DNA of 64,000 nt from Elmis aenea (Eukaryota > Arthropoda > Insecta > Coleoptera > Elmidae): NCBI GenBank assembly GCA_947652605.1, contig OX393582.1:13602544-13666543 (forward strand). Reading direction: 5' to 3'. How positions within the stretch are numbered: position 1 is the first letter of the stretch; each line of letters begins with the position of its first letter. A program made the position numbers and the translations under genes. Positions 55,840-64,000 of the stretch are shown one piece after another. Under the pieces are notes generated by a model. It saw only the letters and a program-made list of their open reading frames with translations, was not told where the DNA came from and did no database searches.

Positions 55840-57519
55840 TACAAAATTTCGAGCGAATGAAAATATCGCATTTTGAGACATAATTGGCCGAGATACTTTC
55901 CTTGCTGTTTTGTTATTCACGGACTTTAATTTGTTTTCTTTATAAGCATATAAAGGGAAAATGTATATCGTTTCGCTGAATATTTAAAAATGTTTTTTAG
56001 GCTCCGTAATCGTTGTTTTTGTCAATTTGCATGCATAATGAAGATAATTTTAATATGTTTTTGAATGCTAAATTGTTGTCGAATATAAGTTTTATGTGCA
56101 GTATACAGCGATTTAAAGCTGAATTGGTAATAAAACTACAAACATGCAAAAGCGGAACGCTTTTTCGTTAGAAACGGAACCAATTCAAATTACAAATTAC
56201 AGCAATATAAACGTCAACTCTCTGAATAATTTTCTTTGTTATATTGCCACAGTTTATTCTTGTGTCAACTTTAAAACATGCCACTAGAATTCCATTGAAT
56301 AACGTAAAGTACAATTGAACCTATTATGAGCTTAAAATGTATTTGAATATTTTGTATACGAATTGTTCGCCGGTTAAACAAAGAAAACCAGTTAATAGCT
56401 TTTGCGAGACTGAACAAGGGGATGAAGTTAAACAAAGAAACGTTAACAAAAACCTTAAAATCTCTTAAGGCTTTCGCCCAGAAGTAATTTGCTGGATATT
56501 GTTTCAAGTTTTTGAGAACTTTAAGCTAATCATAATACATAGCGAGCGTTTGCTCGCGCAGCGCCGCAACTAAAAGTGTGTTGTTGCTAAGGGCTGCCCT
56601 TTCCAATCTATCTTCGTCCGCATCTCTCTCAAAATCCTGGTAATAATCATAATTCACATCCACAGTGCGTAACGTGTACCTACGCAACTTTCGCCCGTAT
56701 GCGTTGATGCCAGAGAGCTCTGTTTGGACAAAGGCAGTAAGTTACTGGGGCTGCTTTCCAGCACAAACTCGCGTTACGCATGCCCAGTCTGTTTTCCTTT
56801 GTCCCAAATGTTGAAGTCAGGAAATATAAATACTATTGAATAGATTGCATTAAACATTCAATTTGAACGCGAAGAAGGGTAAAAGCATTATATTTCTTGT
56901 AACACAAAAGCGAACTCGTTTGTTGGATGGATCCAACACGACGTATTACTGACACGAAATTACACATCACTATTGGCCGAACCCGAGCCGTTTTATGTAC
57001 GAAATGATTAAGGGAACAAAGGAACGTCGCAATACGAATTTATAAGTTTCATTTGTCATCGATTTGGGGCGAAAACCCAATTGGAAATGCAAATATGAAC
57101 CCAAAATCAGTTCAGTTCATCTGTTCACATTCTACAACAGATCTTCTTAAAATATGTGCAATAAATTGTGCTAACCCTTTTTTTATTCACAATTAAAAAA
57201 CAAACATTATATTGGATGTGTAAACTAAAAAACTAAGCTAAAATTCACTTTTAAATTCAAAGTTGTAAATTAAATTTATTACATAACTTCCTTAATAACA
57301 ACTTTAAAAGGTTAGAATTATGTAACCATCCTCTGTTGCTCCATTTTTCATTACACTTTGTGATCAGATTAGAATGTCCCGCAACTTTAAAAACAATATA
57401 CAAGTGTTGTTGAGTTCTGGTAAACACACTTTTTTTGTTTGTTTTGTTTTTAATTAAGTGCAATAATTCTAGACAGATGATATGTACAAAAACTGGATTA
57501 TTTGAACAAACGTGCACTA
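55840..57519. other. Spacer, partly GC-richer, no exon supported
   Basis: 56540-56960 is less AT-rich (GCGCAGCGCCGCAAC, GCGTTACGCATGCCCAG) and resembles 41480-41720 in character, but holds no frame. Short minus-strand frames at 56271-56507 and 57257-57517 match nothing I recognise. Confidence 0.3.
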
Positions 57520-57790
57520 TAATTCACTTCCAGTTTCGCCGGAAATGACCCTAACTTTGTTATTTCAAACAGAAAACCCCTATACATTTTTACATTCTTG
57601 AAAAGAAGAAGCAATTTTAAATACAACTGCACTATTTGGTTTAATATTTATAACCTCAACAAGTTTTTGGACGAAGATCTATGTTTTTATTAATTGTGCC
57701 ATGACCTGCATAAATTGAATTTTATTATGTCCGAATAAGGTTTTTGTTCATTTTAATTACATCTAGGTTACTTTGATCGGCTTTTAAGGT
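57520..57790 (-). repeat. Repeat family X, uninterrupted copy
   Basis: The reverse complement matches 20930-21145 joined to 22805-22900. AACTTTGTTATTTC at 57553-57566 is the empty-site version of the hAT insertion point at 21138-21145. Confidence 0.7.
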
Positions 57791-58117
57791 GGAGAATCAG
57801 TTTTTTAACTGAAAGTCAATTTTTTTAAATGGAGTGGTAGCGGTACATGCGGCTATTTAAATAAAGTATTCACTGACGAATCGAACAATACTATGAACTT
57901 ATATTTGTGTGGGAAGGCTGCTTCAAAGACTTAAAATCTTATAGAAACTAATTAAGAGATCCTATTAATCGCCCAACTGTAAAAACACAAATTATCGTTC
58001 TTTTATGTTCAAGTACTGTAGTTATAATAAGCTCCGTAAAATTATATACTTACTAGCAAATGTATGCACTTGTTAATAGCAGCTAAATGTATGATTCAGC
58101 ATTTAAAAAAAAATAGG
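57791..58117. other. AT-rich spacer
   Basis: No gene seen. Confidence 0.3.
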
Positions 58118-58235
58118 GTAAGTCATTAGTGCGGGATCGGTCGATTGTGGCTAAACGGTTTGAGATAGAAACTTGAATCAAACGCTATTTTATGCAGTTT
58201 TTTCACGATAAAAATATTTTTAAATATACAGGTTG
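58118..58235 (+). repeat. Copy of the 54745 arm end
   Basis: AGGGTAAGTCATTAGTGCGG, CGATTGTGGCTAAACGGTTT and AAATATACAGG follow as in 54745-54875 and 36523-36650. Confidence 0.6.
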
Positions 58236-58589
58236 TGTGTGTTTTTGTGTTTCTACAGTATGTCTTCGGTTTAGCCGGAAACGGTTTCAACCCTAACGGT
58301 TGTTATAATTTGAAGATAAGACTTGTCAGTGACTTTTGTTTAATCAGCGTTCTTTTCGCGTACTCAGTGCATTATCAATCGGTTTTTAAGACTTTGCAAA
58401 AAATCAAAATCAATTATATGCAAAATATTGTAGCCCTGATAAGAAACCTCGACGTAAACGTAAGATTTATAAAATTACGTCTACATTATAAAAAATTTCG
58501 AAAATTCGTAAGGATAAGATAATATTATAACTTTCTTGTTTTTATCTTTCAATTGTTTCAAAATTACCGCTGTCTACCTTCATAGCCTA

Positions 58590-59247
58590 CTCGAAAATAT
58601 TAGGTACGTTGCCCTAATAATTTACAATAAAATCGCGATATCTCGAAAGATATCAGATTTAGGTATGAAACATGGTCAATGTTTTTGAAAGACAATTAAA
58701 TTTTCTACATGACTATGTAAAATCATATAGGGTGTTGTATTTAAGAAAAATTAGTTATGGATGTTTAAAGTTTCACGAGTTTGACCAAGGGTGAAAAACA
58801 CCCTATATAATATTTAAAAAATGTAGCTAGCACAAATTTTTAATTTATCTATTGTTAATCTAATTTTCAAACGAAATTCTACTGCCTTTTTAAATAACTT
58901 AAATGTTAAAAAAAAACTGAAATTGCTGTATCGCTAAAACTTTTCATAAAAATGTAAATTTTATGAAAACGATTGACCTTAGACCCTGACCTTAGACCCA
59001 TATAACCTTACACATTTTTTAAAGTAAATATTAAGAGCAATCCCAAAATGTAAACATATACAGGGTGTTCCATTTAAAATTTCAAAGTTTGACTCCGTTT
59101 CCGGTTGAACCGGAAGTCGTATTGCAACCTTAATATTTTCATCAAATCCGAAAAATACCATAACGCTCAGATACAAAATTTTGTTGTTACATCTGCAATA
59201 GTATTTTAGATATTTGTCGTTTTCCATATTTTCGCGCATCGCTGTAC
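58590..59247 (-). repeat. Dispersed repeat family V, copy 4 (long)
   Basis: Reverse copy of 42502-43155, ending at the TACAGTG-type terminus (ATCGCTGTA at 59247). It contains TACAGGGTGTTCCATTT at about 59059 and TCCGGTTGAACCGGAAG. No coding content. Confidence 0.7.
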
Positions 59248-59525
59248 AATTTCGGTAATTTTAAATTTTGCAAGTTTCTACATTTTATAATACAGGATAT
59301 CCCATTAGTCACTATTTATTTTGATGAATTTAAGTGTACATATTTTGAAAATTTTTAATTTAGTACAATGGTTTGTCCTTAAATAAAAAGTACAACTTAC
59401 TTACACGATTTGTGGGTAAGTTTTCTATTTACCCATTCAGCATATCACTTATTATAAATGTACAACGACGGGTTAATGCAGAAACATGCATTAACAAACA
59501 ATTGCACTTTTTTAATTGAGTATAT

Positions 59526-59787
59526 ACAGGGTGTCCCAGATTACATTTCCAGCATGGGGATCTCGCTTATTATAAGAGATACAGGTTTGTTTAAATTAGA
59601 TGAATTATTCCTTAGTATGAGAGGAGCCACAATTAATTTTTTTAAATATAAAATTTCTCGTACTTCAGATGTTATAGCAAAAAATATGAAAATGTCGAAT
59701 TTCTTTTTTCTCTCATAACTTTTTTGTCTTAATCATTAGAACAATTTTATTGGTACTTTCTTAAGGTACTTTTTAATGGAGAATGTA
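59526..59787 (+). repeat. Single TACAGGGTGTCCC arm
   Basis: Starts TACAGGGTGTCCCAGATTAC and mirrors the element end at 51377. It runs straight into the left arm of the next foldback and may be its outer left end, whose right counterpart is lost. Confidence 0.55.
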
Positions 59788-60134
59788 ACTGTTATTTTAG
59801 ATTTTCTTTATCACTTTTTATTTTTGAGATATTACCCCTAACTTCATTTTTTCTTATGGGCCGCGAAGTTGGCTATGGGATAGTTAAATGTGTTTTTCTT
59901 TTCTCTTTAAAATGAGATATTACTTGTTACATTTATTTTTATAAATAAGTCACAAAATGAAGAAAAATCGTATTTTACCCATCACTTATCAAGCTATCTA
60001 TGAAAATAAAAACAATATACACCTAATTAATGTCAAATGAGAGTTACCATTTGTCTGCGGTATCATTTATTAGAATTGTTTAGGATTGTTGTGTAATTCG
60101 ATAGTCTTTTTAGCAAATTTGTTATCATATAATT

Positions 60135-60215
60135 ATGGGCACTTTTACAACTAATTAAAAATTTTATATGTTGAATTGCTACATTATTTGCAATAGAAAC
60201 TGTGTAAATAAATAA
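60135..60215 (+). pseudogene. Transposase 5' end, left side (inward)
   Basis: ATG followed by codons for GTFTTN, a stop, then KFYMLNCYIICNRNCVNK and a stop. It lines up with the minus-strand frame from the right side (KNEKFDV, then MLYHKNCVED), showing that both halves came from the same coding start. Confidence 0.45.
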
Positions 60216-60221
60216 TTCTAA

Positions 60222-60432
60222 TTAATTATTGATTCGTTTTGGATTTTTGGTTGGTTTGTCGAAAAAACCATATTCTTTTAAATTTATTTCCAAATTTTTG
60301 TAATTACGCATCCTTCGTTGCCTTTTCTCGGGATATAGCTCTAAGTATATTCGCTCATCTTCTACACAGTTTTTATGGTAAAGCATGTAGCATCCCAACG
60401 TCAAATTTTTCGTTTTTTTTTAATGTAGCCAT
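60222..60432 (-). pseudogene. DUF4817-like transposase N-terminus, right side
   Basis: The likely start is ATG at 60432 (MATLKKNEKFDVGML), with a one-base frame change into the longer frame CYMLYHKNCVEDERIYLELY, PEKRQRRMRNYKNL and NLKEYGFFDKPTKNPKR. The arrangement E..D..., NC...., Y.E.YP.., R.R....L...L..YG.F agrees with the DUF4817 pattern. It stops at 60222, where the left arm sequence begins. The helix-turn-helix and DDE regions are missing. Confidence 0.55.
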
Positions 60433-60777
60433 CATTATAATTATAACAATTACCACAAAGACTATCGAATTACACAACAATACTAAACAATTCTAATAAA
60501 TGATACCGCAGACAAATGGTAACTCTCATTTGACATTTAGTTAGGTGTATATTGTTTTTATTTTCATAGATAGCTTGATAAGTGATGGGTAAAATACGAT
60601 TTTTCTTCATTTTGTGACTTATTTCAAAAATAGATGTAGCAAGTAATATCTCATTTGAAAGAGAAAAAAAAAGCACATTCAACTATTTCATAGCCAACTT
60701 CGCGGCCCTTAAGGAAAAATGAAGTTAGGGGTAATATCTCAAAAATGGTAGGTGTTAAAAATAATCTAAAATAACAG

Positions 60778-61278
60778 TCAACTTGTGAACATAATATTTC
60801 AGTAATTAAAAGATATGATTTTAACATTAAAATGCAGAATAAAACGCCTTTATTCAAAAATTTGTGACATTTTTTAAAAATTAAAGCAGGTGAACTCTTT
60901 GATTTTGAGCATGCACAAGTAGGTAAGTAATCGGATAAAGTACAAGCTTTGTGTCTGTGATTTGGTGCAGATTATAGCAACATTTACACAAAAACTAAAT
61001 GTTTCATGCTGCAATTTTTCACAAATCATTAACGGTCACGGTGTCGTTCAATTTATGCTCGTTGAATTTTATAGAAATATGGAACTGTAATATTTTCTCA
61101 CGTCAATCGCAGCTGTTAAACCGGAACCGAATTTAAAAGCGATTAAATAAAATTAATCACGACTCAATATCTAGAAAACGTGACAATTTTTTCAACGTCA
61201 CACACAGAATATATTTTTAAAAAATATGAACAATCCGACATATTGTTCAATTCGAAGAATCGCAAGGATAGCTTAAAG
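60778..61278. other. AT-rich spacer
   Basis: No gene seen. Confidence 0.3.
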
Positions 61279-61384
61279 CAGTGCTTCTCAACCTTTTTGT
61301 ATAAATGTTTATCGCGCCACACTTACAATTTTTTTTCGGGATCCTGCCACAACACCCCATTAGATACATAAAGCATAGTAGTAA
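61279..61384 (+). mobile_element. One end of a hAT-like element
   Basis: CAGTGCTTCTCAACCTTTTT is a typical hAT terminus of the CAGTGnTTCTCAACC type, followed by TATCGCGCCACACTTAC. The other end was not identified. Confidence 0.45.
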
Positions 61385-61389
61385 TATAA

Positions 61390-61543
61390 CTCGTGCATTG
61401 CAAATAATCTATAATTTTTAACAAATTATCACTCCTGCAAGTTGAATCAGAAAAATCACTCGTGCACTTCGTGCACTCGTGTTTTTTCAGCTCAACTTGC
61501 ATTCGGGCATATTTACCAAAAATTATCGATAATTTTTAATGCA
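61390..61543. repeat. Imperfect palindrome, CTCGTGCACTTCGTG core, copy 2
   Basis: Matches 21775-21915: GTGCATTGCAAATAATC, GCAAGTTGAATCAGAAAA, a centre with CACTTCGTGCACTCGTG, then CAGCTCAACTTGCATTCGGG and AAAAATTATCGATAAT. Confidence 0.7.
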
Positions 61544-61689
61544 CTTGTATTCGGTATCATTTATTAAAATTTTATAGTATTGTTGTGTACGAGGAATTTT
61601 GTACTTAAAAAAACTGATTGTAGCTCCTCTCATACTTGGGACCGAATCACCCATTTAATGATGCTTTATAAAAGACAATTCGAGGTAGT

Positions 61690-62800
61690 CGCTTTTGACG
61701 AGCGCGTAGCGCGTCGCCTGTGTGTATCCAGCGCATACTGTATTCTCTCTCATTGGCCGCGAGCGCGGAGCGCGAGTAGGTCGGTGCCAGCATCTACAGC
61801 CTGTTTCGGCCAAATGTCGACAACGATTCGGCCTTACCGCAATTCGAAAACGGTTCGAGAAATCCATGTAGTCGCTGTTGTCGAGCGCGAAGCGCGAGTC
61901 GACTATGATTGATAAAAAGAGAATTCTATGCATTCGTTGTTGTCGAGCGCGAAGCGCGAGTCGTCTATGATTGAAAAAAGAGAATTCCACGTAGTCGCTG
62001 TTGTCGAGCGCGAAGCTCGTGTCGTTTATGATTGATAAAAGAGAATTCCACGTAGTCGCTGTTGTCGAGCGCGAAGCGCGAGTCGTCTATGATTGATAAA
62101 AGAGAATTCCACGTAGTCGTCTATGACGAACGCGAAGCGCGAGTTGTCTATGATTGATAAAAGAGATTTACAAGTAGTCGGTTTTGACGAGCGCGAAGCG
62201 CGAGTCGTCGATGCTTGATAAAAGGAAATTCCACGTAGTGGCTTTTTACGAGCGCGAAGCGCGAGTCGTCTATGATCGACATAAGAGTATTCCACGTAGT
62301 CGTTTTTGTCGAACGCGTAGCGCGAGTCGTCTATGATTGAAAAGAGAGAATTCCACGTAGTCGCTGTTGTCGAGCGCGAAGCTCGTGTCGTTTATGATTG
62401 ATAAAAGAGAATTCCACGTAGCCGTCTATGACGAACGCGAAGCGCGAGTTGTCTATGATTGATAAAAGAGATTTACAAGTAGTCGGTTTTGACGAGCGCG
62501 AAGGGCGAGTCGTCGATGCTTGATAAAAGGAAATTCCACGTAGTGGCTTTTGACGAGCGCGAAGCGCGAGTCGTCTATGATCGACATAAGAGTATTCCAC
62601 GTAGTCGTTTTTGTCGAACGCGAGTCGTCCATGATTGATAAAAGAGAATTCTACGTAGACGCCTTTGACGAGCGCGAAGCGCGAGTTTCCGATTATCAAT
62701 AAAAGAGAATTCTACTCATTTGCATCTCGATTATTGATAAAATAAAATTAACACCTCGACGAGCGCGAAGCGCGAGTAGTTGATTGTCGATATTACTACT
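61690..62800. repeat. 61-bp satellite with higher-order structure
   Basis: About 15 units; the best-preserved are 61 bp long and centred on GAGCGCGAAGCGCGAG, followed by TCGTCTATGATTGATAAAA and GAGAATTCCACGTAGTCG. Variants recur in order: the subtypes at about 62102, 62163, 62224 and 62285 reappear 305 bp later at 62407, 62468, 62529 and 62590. That is a five-unit higher-order repeat, with one extra unit at about 62041. The first units (61690-61850) are degenerate. 61 is not a multiple of 3, and the minus-strand frames (HRRLALRARQ repeats) are by-products. GCGCGAAGCGC can form a hairpin. Confidence 0.92.
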
Positions 62801-62891
62801 GAGAACACTCTTGAATAACTTTTAATTAAATACATTAGGTATATAAATTACCTATGTTATACAGCTATAACTTACTCATTAATTTTCTTAA

Positions 62892-63483
62892 CCCTAGAAA
62901 CCCAATCTACGTCATTTTGAGGTACACTCCAACGCATATTCGCGATCTCTTTCGCATGCTTGCTTAGATCGCCGTGACCATCCGAGCCAACTAGGTACAT
63001 GCCCAGAGCTAACAGGAGACAGCAGTCTCGCTTTGATAAGTGCCGCCATTTTGTTGTTATCGCAATGTTCACGTCGTTATGACGTATGTTTGGGCTTTGT
63101 TAACTTTTGTACTTTTCGAATTTTCTGAATTATATTTGACTTAAGTGATTTATGTTTGATAAGAGTTGATTAGTTTTTCATAAAAAAATATAAATACTTG
63201 ATTTTTGTAAACAATTTGTAGTATATAAGAAAAAATTACAAGGATCTCAGTTTTCGTGCCATTTTTTGTATGTTTAATTAAAGTGAACATTTCAGAGTTT
63301 AAATAAACAATATTTTTTCTAAATTTCTGCTTTTTTATTTACATAGAAAGTATTTCACATAAACCATACAAAAAACTAGTGTTTGCAGTAAAGTTTATTT
63401 AGATAGAGCTCTTTTATAATTGTACGTCGTTTTGACGTATGATTGGGCTTTATAGCCTCAAAAATATGATTGGGCTTCTAGGG
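62892..63483. mobile_element. TTAA-flanked piggyBac-like MITE
   Basis: CCCTAGAAACCCAATC and, inward from the right, CCCTAGAAGCCCAATC are inverted ends, each bordered by TTAA (62888-62891 and 63484-63487). GACGTATGATTGGGCTT recurs inside near 63434, as a subterminal repeat. The 66-codon minus-strand frame (62872-63072, KRDCCLLLALGMYLVGSDGH) runs through the terminal repeat and is not a recognised transposase. The ends differ from the piggyBac at 39683. Confidence 0.8.
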
Positions 63484-63487
63484 TTAA

Positions 63488-64000
63488 ATTACTGGCTTAT
63501 CAAACATCACCTCAGCAAAATCGTCAGACGAAATCAACATAACTCCGTAGTTTTTATTAACTATCAATTTTGAATAGGCCTTAAGTCACTTTGCAGTAAT
63601 GAAAAATAGCGATTCGTTAACGTCTGTGCGAAATTATGAATACCAAGAAAAATTTCACCAACCGAAATTAAAAATATAATCGTGAAATTGCTCTGTATAA
63701 ATTTTTTCCTTCACATAAAAGTGCAAAACATTTAACATCTCAAAATAACATGAAAGTGACTGGGTCACTTTCAAAATAAACGGCTCAATTTAGTGTGCTA
63801 TGAAAATGCTAATACCAATTGTTTATTTGGCATCTAAAATTATGGCAATACACAACAATTTAGATTTAAATTTTTATAATTAGAAGGCGAATGACAAAAA
63901 AATAGCTTAGAATTTGCACTAGCCAATATCCATAGCTTCAACAAAGATGCTTTTTTGCTTTGAAAGTTAAGGGCTAAATTCGATTTACTGATATGCCGTA
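63488..64000. other. AT-rich spacer
   Basis: No gene seen. Confidence 0.3.

Larger units (their letters stand above)
59788..60777. mobile_element. Foldback element with two inward transposase 5' ends
   Basis: Inverted arms of about 325 bp (59788-60112 and 60452-60777) share CTGTTATTTTAGATT, TACCCCTAACTTCAT, AGTTGGCTATG and AGAGTTACCATTTGTCTGCG. The unequal loop between them carries fragments of one transposase start from both sides. The arms show insertion/deletion differences, so this copy is older than the 36641 palindrome. Confidence 0.8.

Noticed and set aside
61580..62699. Frames of 89-122 codons with RRLALRARQ repeats
   Set aside because: They follow the 61-bp satellite and appear in several frames. 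There is no start context or domain, only the translated repeat.
61850..62757. CRISPR-like array
   Set aside because: Units are directly tandem with no unique spacers, the repeats vary as a satellite, and the DNA is eukaryotic.

Overview
The window looks like AT-rich arthropod (most likely insect) nuclear DNA from an intergenic or intronic region. I found no convincing host protein-coding exon, no rRNA, no functional tRNA gene and no CRISPR array. Recognisable content is almost entirely transposable elements: three decayed mariners, two TTAA-flanked piggyBac-type elements, many hAT-type elements with 8-bp target duplications, Harbinger-like MITEs, a Penelope-like element (PLE) with a GIY-YIG endonuclease, two LINE 3' fragments, a tRNA-derived SINE in three copies, minisatellites, and an unusual set of foldback elements. 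The insect assignment rests on this repertoire and on short TTAGG/CCTAA tracts near 33.96 kb and 51.7 kb; the order cannot be fixed from the sequence.

Layout: 0-9 kb holds a TIR element, a SINE, and two foldback elements (4.56-5.35 and 6.55-8.43 kb). 9.7-13.4 kb holds two mariners. 15.7-19 kb holds an unidentified coding relic, a hAT with a 13-bp minisatellite, a LINE tail and a SINE. 20.4-24.4 kb holds a foldback fragment, a 1.66-kb hAT carrying a recombinase-like exon, and the PLE. 25.7-34.2 kb holds a multi-site TIR element, two foldbacks and an FB/Galileo-like minisatellite palindrome. 36.6-41 kb holds a near-perfect 1.07-kb palindrome, a Harbinger-like MITE, a small hAT with perfect target duplication and a piggyBac relic. 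42.5-49.3 kb holds more repeats, a Jockey-like tail, a SINE and a mariner. 53.6-55.8 kb is a nested stack of elements. 57.5-64 kb holds further repeats, a foldback with transposase fragments, a 61-bp satellite with higher-order structure and a TTAA-flanked element.

The most interesting signal is the foldback group. Many otherwise unrelated repeats start with TACAGGGTG and end with its reverse complement. Two of the palindromes (6.55-8.43 and 59.79-60.78 kb) contain, on both sides of the centre, inward-facing copies of the 5' end of a transposase reading frame that resembles the DUF4817 plus helix-turn-helix architecture. A third element (54.75-55.5 kb) joins the same kind of arm to a frame starting MNYTLQEQIDMVY. 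A fourth (4.56-5.35 kb) keeps a piece resembling the DDE domain. I infer that these palindromes are 5'-end inverted dimers of a DUF4817-type DNA transposon, and that TACAGGGTG, repeated several times within an arm, is a terminal or subterminal transposase-recognition motif.

Limits: all family names come from reading motifs by eye. Boundaries without a stated target duplication are approximate, and nothing was searched against a database.
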